Positions 1 through 10,585 of a stretch of DNA of 64,000 nucleotides are shown here, in pieces (the stretch's first letter is position 1; every line of letters starts with the position of its first letter). The position numbers and the translations under genes were made by a program. The stretch comes from Neopestalotiopsis rosae (taxonomy: Eukaryota; Ascomycota; Sordariomycetes; Amphisphaeriales; Sporocadaceae): positions 2,108,001-2,172,000 of the forward strand of contig JALGAS010000002.1 in the NCBI GenBank assembly GCA_023078685.1, given 5' to 3'. The notes beneath the pieces are model-generated. The model made no database searches, was not told where the DNA came from, and saw only the letters and a program-made list of their open reading frames with translations.

Positions 1-1115
1 TCTTGTCAGCAGGCGTAATGGCCCAATCCGATCCAGTAGTCTGCGGTTGAAGTCCTGTAGCCTGAGCAGACAAAGGTGCGCGCCCTAGAGGGCTGGCTTG
101 CCGTAACGGCGCCTGGCCACTCAACTGGCGCGGGATGGCGGATAGCGGTGGTCCGGTGGTTGTTGGACTTTGTCTTGACATGGAGCCTCGTCTGGTTGCT
201 GCTTCGTATAGTCCCGCCGGGAGAACGTTGGGCAGACCCCTGAGCTGCCCCGTCTTCAGCGAGGTGAGCAGATGCATGGCGATGACGAACTCGGTCAGCA
301 CGAGCGCGCCCCTTTGCTCAGTGTCCGCCAATTGCCATATTCTACCCAGTGTCTCATTGGGCAAGCCCGACTTCTCAAAGATGATTCTTGCCTGGTCGCC
401 CGGCAGCATGTTTCCAGGTTGCAAGTTCTGTCTCTCGAATAGCCCAGCATATTGCGATACCTTTTCCGGCGTCAGCGGAGGAATGCGTACTGGAACTCCG
501 CCGGTGCCTTGTGCTTGAAGAGGCTGCGGTTGCGGCTGCGGCGCAGGAGGTGCGGCTGGCGTTGGGGTGAACCCATCGAAACGGGGAATGGGGCCCTGCT
601 GGAGGGCGAGCTCGGGAGTAGGTTCGCGACCAGCTTGCGCATGGCCAATGAGGCGAAGCACGATACTAAAGCCTGCTGGCGTCAAGAAACCGCGATTCTC
701 TCGGTCTGCCAATTGCCAGATCTATCACATAAAGACGTGGTGTCAGTGTCGTCCTACGCGTCTATTCGGGGGCGTTTGTTTCCTTGCTGCCTGCGAACTC
801 CATCGAGTATGAGCAGTTGAAGATTATACGCACCTCTCCAAGTACCCGTGAATCTAGCCTCGTCTTCTCAAAGAACTTTACGGCGATCTCGCCAGTGACG
901 ACTCCGACATTATCGGTGTCGGCGTGGCGGAACAGTTGGCCGTAGACCCGCTTCTCTTCCGGGCCCAAGTTGAGGTTCGGAGCTGTGAGAAAGAATCATG
1001 GTGAGCTTCCATACAAATGATGATCGAGTTTATCGTGTCGCGTTCTTCGGTTCTGTAGCTTCTGTGCGGGATGGGGGGCCAACTTACCAGCCTCAGCACC
1101 CGTTTCGACCGACAT
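1..1115 (-). CDS. EH-domain endocytic scaffold, Ede1-like (N-terminal part, runs off left edge)
   Basis: Partial gene of about 299 codons. Three exons join in frame: 1115-1088, 982-834 and 721-1 (still open at the edge). Donors are GTAAGT and GTGCGT, acceptors CAG and TAG. Two EH (Eps15 homology) domains are visible. The first, residues about 14-105, has an EF-hand-like loop starting DTDNVG and the hallmark IWQLAD; the second, about 130-230, has GRIWQLAD. Between them is a proline/glutamine linker with GPIPRFDGF. In the family, EH domains bind NPF motifs and Ede1/Eps15 proteins organise early clathrin-mediated endocytic sites at the plasma membrane. The ATG at 1115 is chosen because it opens a short first exon (MSVETGAEA) spliced to the EH domain. 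Pan1 is an alternative, but two closely spaced N-terminal EH domains with this linker fit Ede1 better. The C-terminal coiled coil and UBA lie outside the window. Confidence 0.8.
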
Positions 1116-2651
1116 CGTTATGTGGCCAGGGTCGTAAGATGGTCGGCTGTAGCGGGAGCTCGGCGGAGCTTCAGGGGGGAGAGGGAAGGAAAGTCAAATA
1201 ATTGCAAGAAATAGACGCCGAAAGTGATCGCAACTTTGTACGAGATTATCGATACGGAAGAGGCGATCTTTACAGCTTCAAAGTATGGGCTGAGAGATGC
1301 AAAAGTCGTTAATGAGAGCAAGTGTCCACGATCGGGCGCTTGGGGGAGGCTGGCAAGCTGGACTGAAATGGACGTCAATGTCGCTAAAGTGGTGGAGTTG
1401 AGGTAGGGGGGTGAGGTCCGTAAAATTGGCCCGGGGGTACAGTGTAACGGAACTCAATTTCAGGCTGCTGGTTGGTACATTGCCGACTGCTGTCAAATGA
1501 TGGGCGGCGCATCCAAGGAATCACTACTCCCGAACCAGTCTACAAATTTATTCACAATCCAATATTACTTTCGTATCGTTCAAGCCGCGGTTGATTCAGC
1601 ATTTCCACTTGGGAAAGGTTTCAAAGAAACAAAGCAGAGAGAAATACAGAAACTAGATGAAGAATCAATCAGTCTTTTGTCTCAGACAAACTGTGGATAG
1701 TCGCTACAAATAACACAAATGGGCCATCAGTTAGTGGTCACGGACCCCAGGCCCATAACCATTTACATCAAAGTAGCCTATCAGATCCTACTTGAACCCT
1801 CTTCGGGCGTCATTGACCCAGTCTGGCCTCTGGACATCTTATTACTGTGTACACCCTGAATGAGCGTGTCCCGTGGTTGACAACCCGGACTGCCACTAGC
1901 GAAGCTATAATAAAAGAGCCCAGATTAGAAAGAACCGTATCCAAGAAATAATAATAATACGGCCAGACTATTTAAAATATTGGCCCATTTGCTTTCAAAG
2001 AGAAAAAGAGAAGTAAATCTTCTTCTGCCGAAATACAGGTTATTCATACTTCGACCAATTCATTGGAAATTTCTGGGGTCATGAAAATCAAGTAGCGCAA
2101 TGCACCTTGTATGCACAAACCCCATGCCCCGCGCTCTCTCATTGCTCCATTTACTTTGGAGACGGTTCATATGGCTGCAGTTGGGTGCATCTGCATTGAA
2201 TTGGGCAGGCATCCTGCACTTCCGTCACATTGCATCAGCAGCACAAATGGATATTCCCGAGTCATTTCGAAGTGTTTGCACATGGCAATACAAACACCAC
2301 TGACAACAACAACATACCATCAGACTCATTTCACACAGGTAGCCAGCAAAGAAACCGAAATTGTTGTCACTGATGCCTTCGTGCTATTAAACGGATTTAT
2401 AAAGTGTAGTATACTACTCCCCATCGCCTGGCTCTGCATGGAAAATCAAACTGACAGACGGCCGAGCTTTTGGTTCTTCCCACAACTCTCATTGAAATGA
2501 ATTGCATCTATACGCTCGCAGAGTCGCAAAATGTGTGCTTTTTTAGGACAACCAGTTGATTGTCGCAAATGAACTTGCATATAAGCACTCCTGCATGGGC
2601 CTTGGTGCAATCTTGCCGTCTTTCCTAAGCTTGGTATATTTATCGTTGCGC
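1116..2651. other. Intergenic region between EH-domain gene start and tubulin 3' end
   Basis: About 1.5 kb holding the promoter and 5' leader of the EH-domain gene (right next to 1115) and the 3' side of the tubulin gene. The longest open frame, 2111-2500, shows no domain, signal peptide or family resemblance. I see no RNA gene or repeat. Confidence 0.5.
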
Positions 2652-4570
2652 TTAGTACTCGGCCTCCAGGTCACCCTCAGCCTCCAGAGAGTCCGTAGCC
2701 ACCTCCTCGTAGTCGCGCTCGAGGGCAGCCAAGTCCTCACGGGCCTCGGAGAATTCACCTTCCTCCATACCCTCGCCAACGTACCAGTGAACGAAGGCAC
2801 GCTTGGAGTACATGAGATCGAACTTGGTCGAGAGAGCGGACCAGGCCTCGGCAATGGCGGTTGTGTTGGAAAGCATGCACCTATATATATTGTTAGGACT
2901 CTAGTCTCATTCAAAGAGAATAATAATGGTAGAACTTACACAGCACGGTCAACCTTGGCCAAGTCACCGTTAGGCACATACTGGGGAGGCTGGAAGCAGA
3001 TACCCAGCTTGAAACCAGTAGGGCACCAGTCGACGAACTGGATGGTGCGCTTGGTCTTGAGGGTGGCGACAGCGCCGTGGGCGTCCTTGGGGACGACATC
3101 ACCACGGTACAGCAAGCAGGTGGCCATGTACTTTCCGTGGCGGGGGTCACACTTGACCATCTGGTTGTAGGGCTCGAAGCAGGACATGGTCATCTCCTGG
3201 ACGGAGTTGGCCTCGTGGGATGCCTTGGCGGCCGAGATGACGGGTGCGTAGGCGACCAGCGGGAAGTGAATACGAGGGTAAGGGACCAAGTTGGTCTGGA
3301 ACTCGTTCAAATCAACGTTGAGCGAACCGTCGAAACGCAGAGAGGCGGTGATGGAAGAAACAACTGTAAAATGTCAGCATACATCATATTATACTGGTTG
3401 CCATAGAATCGGCCATTCAGGAGTCTTGCATACCCTGGGCAATCAGGCGGTTCAGGTTCTCGTAGTTGGGACGCTCGACACCGAGGTTGCGGCGGCAGAT
3501 ATCGTAGATGGCCTCGTTGTCGACCATGAAGGAACAGTCGGAGTGCTCGAGGGTGGTGTGGGTGGTGAGGATGGAGTTGTAAGGCTCAACGACCGAGGTG
3601 GCGGTCTGGGGAGCGGGATACACGCAGAACTCCAGCTTGCTCTTCTTGCCGTAGTCGACGGACAGGCGCTCCATCAGGAGAGCACCGAAACCAGAACCAG
3701 TACCACCACCGAAAGAGTGGAAGACCAGGAATCCCTGGAGACCGGCACAGCTGTCGGCAACGCGGCGCACCTTGTCCAGAACGGAGTCAATAAGCTCCTT
3801 GCCGACGGTGTAGTGACCACGGGCGTAGTTGTTGGAGGCATCCTCCTTGCCGGTAATCATCTGCTCGGGGTGGAAAAGGCTTCGGTAGGTTCCGGTGCGG
3901 ACCTCATCGACGACGTTGGGCTCAAGATCGCAGTAAATAGTGCGAGGGACGTACTTGCCCTGACCTATATCACCGAATATTGTCAGATCGCCACTTGCGC
4001 ATTCTCGCTTCGGCTCATGTGGTTTGCATACCAGTCTCGGAGAAGAAAGTGCTGAAGCCATGGTCGGGATCGGCGGCTTTGCGCTCCTCGGTCAGGTATC
4101 CATCAGGCTATAGAGATGAGTTTTTAGCTGGACATTCCGAGTGGATGGGTACATTTGGCAAAATCTTACCTGAATACCGTGCTCCAAGCAGTAGAGCTGT
4201 ATGTGAAGATATAATGTCAGTCCGAAGTCCCAAGGTCCCTCATCTTCCGTGCAGGGTCAAATAGACTCAGTAGGGTCGTAGCCGCACGCCACTACCTCCT
4301 GATACTATAAAGCGCCGTTGAAGCCGTTGAAACTTACCTCCCAGCAGGAGTTGGCGATTTGACAACCGGCCTGGCCGACTAAGAACAGGAAAAAAGAGTC
4401 AGCGACCGGTTCAACTGAAGTTTGTGGGAATGGGGCCGCTTCTGGGTTGGGATCACGGATCATGCGGTGAAGCCAGAAACGCGTGCCGCCGCCGAGCTAG
4501 GGTCGAGACTCAGGGTCGCGAGGGGCAGAACTCGAGACAACATACCGTTGATGCTGATGATCTCACGCAT
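2652..4570 (-). CDS. Alpha-tubulin
   Basis: Alpha subunit of the tubulin dimer that polymerises into microtubules for mitosis and nuclear and hyphal transport. Seven exons: 4570-4546, 4378-4338, 4196-4170, 4107-4032, 3964-3434, 3363-2940 and 2880-2652. They give 450 aa, the usual family length. All phases agree, with GT donors and AG acceptors. Visible marks are the N-terminal [15 protein letters not shown], the GTP-binding GGGTGSG tubulin signature, the alpha-specific residues around [10 protein letters not shown] and an acidic tail ending in tyrosine (EAEY). Four of the six introns lie in the first quarter of the gene, as is common in fungal tubulins. Exon codons prefer C-ending forms, as expected for a highly expressed gene. 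Fungi often have two alpha-tubulin paralogues, and the sequence alone does not say which one this is. It is divergent from the gene at 5499. Confidence 0.97.
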
Positions 4571-5498
4571 TCTGGGCGGCGATACAAGTGAGGCAGAGGT
4601 GTAGGGATGGTGGAACGAAGATCAAGAGGAGGGAGAGTCGCAAAGATGGAGCAGCCAAGGGTGCAGCTGTCTCTGGCAGCGGAAATTGTCGAAAGATATC
4701 GGGGAGAGGAGGTCAACAGTCGAAGATGAATTTAGTGGGGGGGAAACGGGCATGGGCATTTGTTGATAATCCAATACACCAAGCCCGCTTTGGGGCAAGC
4801 GCGTCCCAAAACCGCGCCCATAGTAAACGAAAAAAGCAGGGGCCAATTGCCCAATAGTTTGGGCCCCCGCTTCCAGAATCACAGGGGGTTTATTGGCGCC
4901 AGCATAGGGGACGAGCAGCGACGGCGCCCGAAGACACAATTTGGGACACCCAGACAGCGAGGATTCCATATATTGTGTTATTGCGATTAGCATGGGGAAA
5001 CAAATGAGGTTGAGACTTACACGTGAGCCTCAATATCGATGCACCAGATATGTTACTTTGCATCTCTTGTATTGTGTCGTCATTCAAGCATAAAAAGTAG
5101 TGGCCGTTCATCTGTATACATGGACATATGCTGTACATGACCAACTTCTACCGCTCTGCATGTGGGATGCCTCCAAGCCTAGCAGTATTCGCTCTGTCCG
5201 AATCCTCTCTCCCGTCACCGACATCCTAGAACCAAGCTAATTCAGGGTCCTGCAAATACTCATGTTGGTACTCCGGTTACTGCTCGTCACATTTTCATTG
5301 AAACCTTGGATATCACCAGAATGGTCAAAGGGAAACCGGCCGGGATCTGAGACGCATAAACCATTGTCCAGGCAGCCGAATACTTTGGATCAAATAAGCC
5401 ATTCTCATACTTTTGATATCAGCTTATTGAGCACACCACCATAGTTTACCTAGCCAAACAGAAAGGAAAAAAAAAGATCTTTCTTTTTTGACACCACC
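4571..5498. promoter_or_regulatory. Divergent promoter region between alpha-tubulin and the Pga1-like gene
   Basis: About 930 bases between two divergently transcribed starts, so it must hold both promoters and 5' leaders. Just before the ATG at 5499 is a purine run followed by a T-rich run (about 5461-5490), typical of fungal leaders. No ORF, RNA gene or repeat is evident, and I could not identify a specific factor site. Confidence 0.4.
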
Positions 5499-6313
5499 AT
5501 GTGGAAACGCGTCTGCCTGGCGAGTCTCTACGTTGCCACGGCACTGGCGAACACGGAAAAGGCCATCTTCCTGGGACCCAAGACCGTCAACATACCGCCG
5601 ACTCATCCGAACCTACAAGACCTGCGCATTGATACGCTGACACCGGCTAAATGGAGCATTCGCACTCATCTTGATGCTCAGTTCCCGACCGACGGGGCCA
5701 AGTTCGGCAGAGCCACGTGGCTGGCCCTGGACGACTTGACCGAAGGTCAGAGATATGAACTACGGGTCTGCTGGGCTGCTACTGTACGTCATATATATTC
5801 TTCTGGTCTTTTTGCAATCTATTCCATGTGAAAAATGCGCCTCCATATTTGAAATGCCGACCATTGTGCTAAAGCGAACCGCAGCAACCCACAAACTTTC
5901 GTATCAACACATACGAGCTCAACACTGTCTTTGAAACTCCTGGACTGATATCGGAACTATCTGAATACTCCTGGTCCCAACAACCGAAAACGGGCGATGG
6001 TGATTCGGAAGATCCCGAGATCTCGAAGCCAGTGTCCAAAGAAGAAAGAGAAGCTTCAGTTCTCTTCCTGCAGATCCTGGCAGCTGCAGATTATTTCACC
6101 ACGAATCAGACATTGATGAATGAGGTTCCGCCAGTGCTTGTGGATATCATCCTAGATCCGTACATCTTCAATGTGCTGCCTCGTTCACTGGTACCAACAG
6201 TGGGCTACGTCGTGCTTGTCGCTGTTCTTTCTTGGTTCCTTGCGAGAAGCATCTCAACATGGATTCGGAACTTGGCGATTTCACCGCAGAGTCAAACCAA
6301 GAAGGAACAGTAG
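5499..6313 (+). CDS. ER type I membrane protein, Pga1-like (putative GPI-mannosyltransferase II subunit)
   Basis: Two exons, 5499-5783 and 5885-6313, joined in phase 0 (donor GTACGT, acceptor CAG), encode 237 aa. There is a signal peptide (about residues 1-17), a lumenal domain containing the GQRYELRVCWAATQPT region, one C-terminal membrane helix (about 198-218, around GYVVLVAVLSW) and a short basic cytosolic tail ending KKEQ, which fits a KKXX ER-retrieval signal. This architecture and the lumenal motif resemble fungal Pga1, the co-activator of the Gpi18 second mannosyltransferase in GPI-anchor synthesis. The assignment comes from remembered family patterns and is only moderately secure; a generic ER membrane protein is the alternative. 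It shares a promoter region with alpha-tubulin. Confidence 0.5.
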
Positions 6314-6644
6314 TCTTTTCAAGACTTCTTAAGCTTATGTATAGGAACCAAGACCCAACCTGGATATCTCTAAATCCTACGGAATATACAGGTCGCCAAG
6401 CAGCGGATCATCAATTCGTCAACGTACGTATATGCCAGAAAACACTCAGCAACACTTTATGCAGTTCCCGCGTCCACCCCAATAATCATTTGAGACGGTT
6501 GTCGATTGCCCAAAGAAAATGAGCTTTATAGGTGGCCCATGACGAATATGGACATGATTTAACCAAGAAAAGGGAAATGAGTTTAGTGTCTACCTATCAA
6601 TGTGCTTGTTTAATGTTCTGTTGAATATTCAAGCTGGCCATTTA
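6314..6644. other. Convergent 3' spacer
   Basis: About 330 bases between the stop codons of two convergent genes; expected to contain both 3' UTRs. No coding or RNA signal is seen. Confidence 0.4.
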
Positions 6645-8042
6645 CTACCATTGGCTGTTGTGGTAGCTTCCCTGGTGGCCACTCTGCTGGCCGTAGTGAG
6701 GGTGGCTGCCAGTTGGTACAGCCGGTCCGCTCTGGTGGCCATATGTGTGCTGGCCACCATATGACGCAGGTCCACCTTGAGGAGGCGCTGGCATCTGTCC
6801 GTATTGAGGCTGGCCGTAGCTAGGTTGCGACTGCTGGTAAGGTTGGTGTTGGCCACCGTATGTTGGTTGATGGGGCGCGTGTTGAGCAGGCGCCGACGAT
6901 CCGTAGGACGGCTGCTGGGCTGTAGAACGTCAGTCAGTCAAGCAAAAGTGCACATGTATTGCAGGACCACTCACGATAATGCTGACCCTGGGGTGCAGGG
7001 CTATGGTGACCGTATCCCGAATGCTGTTGGGCCGGAGCTGGGCTGCTGTACGATGCACCATGCTGACTCGTTGGCGTCGGGTATGACTGTGCACCGTGTT
7101 GCTGGTGCGCAGGCGCGGCATAAGAAGGTGCGCCGTGCTGTGAATGCTGAGAGTGCTGAGACTGGTGACCGGTCGGAGGAGGAGAGCTGTATGCAGCACT
7201 CGGCTGTCCACTTGGCTGATATGAAGCCGGGGGCGCTTGGCCGCTGTAAGATCCTGACTGACCAGAGTTCGAGTAGCCATAGTTTTGGGACTTTTTGGGG
7301 GTGGTCAGAAGACTGTAATATTCCAAAGATCTGAGTTCAGACACGATATATGACATACCGAATGGCTCTGGTTGCTGCCACCAAACATGTTGGATACTCC
7401 GCCCATGACCGAGCCGGCAAAGCCACCGGAGGACTGTTGCGATGTAGACGACTGTCCGCCATGATAGTTCGAAGGTTGCTGGTGATCACTCTTTCCGCTG
7501 CTGAATAGGCTCGATGCCAATGCGCCAACCAATTTACCTGCGCCGCTGCTGCTACCGCTGCTGCCGCCGTGCGACTGCTTTCCGCCCGACAGCTGGTTCA
7601 TGAGCAAGTTTGAGGCAAAGCTCTGTTTGCCATTCCATGATTAGCCACCACGTCTTACACCCATAGATCAATAAGCCATGGGGAATATATATGTGCTTAC
7701 TCCAATAGATCTATCACCAGTCTCTCCGCCTACACCTCGTGTACCATCGGCGCCAGGAGGCAGAATGGGCTCCATACGGCCATCGGCGTGTCTAATCGTC
7801 TGCGTTCCGTCGGGGTGGGTGATCAACTCGGGCTTGGGGACGCCGAAGGGGTGCTCGGCCTGCTGCGCCGGGGTGCCTCCCGGGGCAGCTTGGTTCGGGG
7901 TTTCCCACTGGGAGACGCCGGTCGAGATGGAGACGAAGTAGTACTTCTTGCTCGTGCCGTCCCATTGCGCGATCCATCCTGGAGGCAGTTGCGGCGGCTC
8001 ATACGTGGGGCCTTCGGTGCCCGGGGAGGCGGGGCCAGCCAT
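6645..8042 (-). CDS. WW-domain protein with G/Q/Y/H-rich low-complexity tail
   Basis: Four exons are proposed: 8042-7701, 7622-7359, 7290-6975 and 6919-6645, giving about 398 aa. One WW domain lies at about residues 15-50 (LPPGWIAQWD to SQWETP, both tryptophans present); such domains bind proline-rich ligands. After it comes a linker carrying a PHPDG-type segment, then Ser/Gly-rich sequence with MNQLSGGK and a long Gly/Gln/Tyr/Ser/His-rich tail. That composition is prion-like and suggests a scaffold or condensate-forming protein; this is inference. The junction of exons 2 and 3 is the weak point: the best AG (at 7292-7291) follows an A-run, while a better-looking acceptor about 24 bases upstream would bring in an in-frame stop. 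No specific function is recognised. Confidence 0.75.
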
Positions 8043-9727
8043 TGCGACGGAGGGGTCTTTTTCCTCAAACGTAGTGTGCTATATCGACGTGAAGAGAGAT
8101 ATTCGGGATGCGGAGGGGAGGAGGGGCGTGGACGTCGATTCGGACAGGGTTAGTTCGAAGACGTCGGCTGTAAGAAGGGAATTGTTAGAAAGGAAGAAAA
8201 AAAATAAGTTTCCCCCGTGACAATGGAGACGGGAAAGATTGGGAAAAAGTAGAGAGATAAGATCAAGGCCGCCCAGAGAGCAAAAAAGCGCAAGCAAGTT
8301 GTGCACTTACCTTGCGTAAGGTAGCCAGTAGCCACTCTTGGGCGAGGTGAAAGAAGGGCGATGAAAGAGAGAGTTCCACATGCAGCAGAAGGCGAGGAAG
8401 CTTGGTCACCTTTCAAAAACAATGTCGTAACACCCCCCCGACCCCGACCCCAAGAACCAAAAAGTGCCACCCAAAAGCCACCACCCGAATCCAGACTTGA
8501 CGGCACTGGACTGACACTGGGAGGGACCGACCAGACCTGACCTCGACTCTTTGGGCAGATTTGGCAGACTCAAGAGACCTAGGTTAGAGAGTTTGCACCG
8601 CCTCACTCGCTCAGCTGGAAGAAAATTGCCCAATCCAATCTAACCTAATAATCAATTCCCATTTCTTTCCCTCCTCTCTGTTTCTTCAACTGTTTTCTTC
8701 TAGGTTCCTGTTAGTACCTAACCTACTCTATTTAGTGGATGTAATTTGCCCTTTTGTGCCTAAATCAGTACCTAAAAAGGCAGCCACAGCGTGGCGTCAG
8801 GTGTCGCTCTCCATTACCAACTGCCCCAGGACAATTCATGGTTTGCTTTATTAGTCCATCATCTGAATCATTCATCGAGGCCGCATTCATCCGCATGCAA
8901 GATTGATTGGGAATTGGAATGGACCAAAGAATGGTGTGTAACTTATAAGCCGATAGGCGACTAACGGAATGCGGGTCCGAGCAATTGGCAAACCACATTG
9001 GGTATCGAGTTGACGGAATGAATTCTAACCAACAAGACAGAGAACCAACTCTGCTACCTCCTGCATGTCCTTTACCATTTGCCAGAGAGCAAGCACTAGT
9101 ATTCCATAGATGCACTGCGCTTTGATTTGATTATCATGATTGGAACACCCTCCAGTCCGGTTCTGAATGATCCAATTCCAGGTGATTCTTAGATATCGTT
9201 TGAGCATTGTCAGCCGATGACGTACCTCCACAGGACCCTCAAAGAAATTCAATGGTGGCTTGGGTTTTTTGATCGTATGCAGACAATCTCACCTTGCCCA
9301 TGCCTCAAGCTAAGGCAGTGCCAAGAGTCAGATGGAAAAGGCACAGGGGATCCATGATTCCCGACAGCAGAGCTGCTGACTTTCATGGAAATGACTGGGT
9401 ATTGGTCAGATACGTCCAGCTTACGGCAGCCAGGATCGGGCGCGGTCCAATTCGCGAGGCTGGCGCAATCATTATAAAAATCATTATAAAAGAGTAAGCA
9501 TTGAATCAATGCCGTAGATGCAGATCACCCGGCAATCTTGAAAGAAAAAAAAATGGATAACAGCACAAGTTGTTCTCAAAGAGTGCCGAACAATTAGCCA
9601 AAAGATCAAATACCCTGCGATCATTGTGGTAGGCAGGACTTCCATACTCTGTCCAACGTGGAGTTGGCGTTAGGTATGCAGTATGCAGAAGGGCAAAAAG
9701 AGAATCCCAGATTGTATCTGGGGGAAG
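8043..9727. other. Intergenic region upstream of the WW-domain gene
   Basis: About 1.7 kb containing the promoter of the WW-domain gene. A C-rich stretch lies near 8430-8450, and 8640-8740 is pyrimidine-rich. No ORF with protein-like composition was found; the downstream end abuts the tRNA gene. Confidence 0.4.
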
Positions 9728-9826
9728 TGATGAGAGTGGGACTTGAACCCACGCACGTTTCCGTACCAGGATGTAGGTGTTAAGGTGACCTTAACCTGGC
9801 GCCATAACCAACTCGGCCATCTCACC
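9728..9826 (-). tRNA. tRNA-Leu (AAG) with intron
   Basis: The minus strand folds as a class II tRNA. The acceptor stem is GGTGAGA (9826-9820) with TCTCATC (9735-9729) and discriminator A at 9728. The A-box region reads TGGCCGAGTTGG and the T arm GTGGG-TTCAAGT-CCCAC. The anticodon stem is CCAGG/CCTGG with loop TT-AAG-G. An intron of about 17 bases follows the base 3' of the anticodon, the standard position, and there is a long variable arm as in leucine tRNAs. Anticodon AAG decodes CUU and CUC after inosine modification. UAA was considered, but that would break the five-pair anticodon stem. Confidence 0.93.
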
Positions 9827-10386
9827 GGGTGATTGCTTGTTTGTTTTGTCGTAATCAGAGATTTTGTCGTATGCGTAGAGAAAATTCTTCTTGGAGTGGG
9901 TACAAGAAGCTATCGTGAAATTCAGACGTAAATGTTACATAGTATGAAAGTGTTGTAATGATTATCGTGGGCGGCGGGTTGGGGACGAGTGGTTTGTATG
10001 GCTGGCAATTGTGGTTGTAGATGTGGGGTCTACACAATATGGTTATGGTGATCTGACGCCAACATCCAATAAGAACAAACTAAGATCCTCGTGAGTGATG
10101 CGTCCTCTCTATGCAAACTGCAATGCAAGGAGAACTAGGTGCGAACCCTTTGTTGGCCTTACAGAAGTACGATTGAAGAGATGCCGATGGCTTCTTTGTC
10201 GTGGAAAAAAAACGTCACGCCTGTCGTTTTCGTACTTGTCTCACTTTGCACGGACCATGGTGTGCATACTTGTCGCGACATTTGAGACCATCAACGCATA
10301 CCGTCACTTTTGCAGTTGGTTCCCGGCTGAGCCAGCTTTGTTCACTCATTATGTTTGCGGAGTGTTACGCGACATTCGGATTGGGG

Positions 10387-10421
<35 letters not shown>

Positions 10422-10585
10422 GCTTCATGGAAAGACCCAAATCTGCATGTCAGACAAGATGAAGAAATTTGTCCTTTGACAGTCATGCATGAGGCTTTGA
10501 ACTACGAGCCTTGCCATACCACCAAGCATCCCTTCCTGTTTGACAGGGTTTTTCTACTTTGGCTCTATCAAGAGATCCTACCTCC
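9827..10585. other. Spacer and 5' leader with long G homopolymer
   Basis: About 760 bases between the tRNA gene and the start at 10586. The notable content is an uninterrupted run of 30 G at 10390-10419, about 165 bases before the next start codon. Open frames crossing the G run translate it as polyglycine and look like artefacts. Confidence 0.5.
10390..10419 (+). repeat. G30 homopolymer tract
   Basis: Thirty consecutive G on the plus strand, directly visible. Such a tract can form G-quadruplex structures and is unstable in replication and sequencing, so its exact length is uncertain. It lies in the presumed promoter or leader of the membrane-protein gene at 10586. Confidence 0.95.

Noticed and set aside
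2111..2500. 129-codon plus-strand frame
   Set aside because: Composition and lack of any domain or signal suggest chance; it lies in intergenic DNA.
3291..4055. 254-codon plus-strand frame across the tubulin gene
   Set aside because: Antisense shadow of highly biased alpha-tubulin codons; starts with a non-ATG codon.
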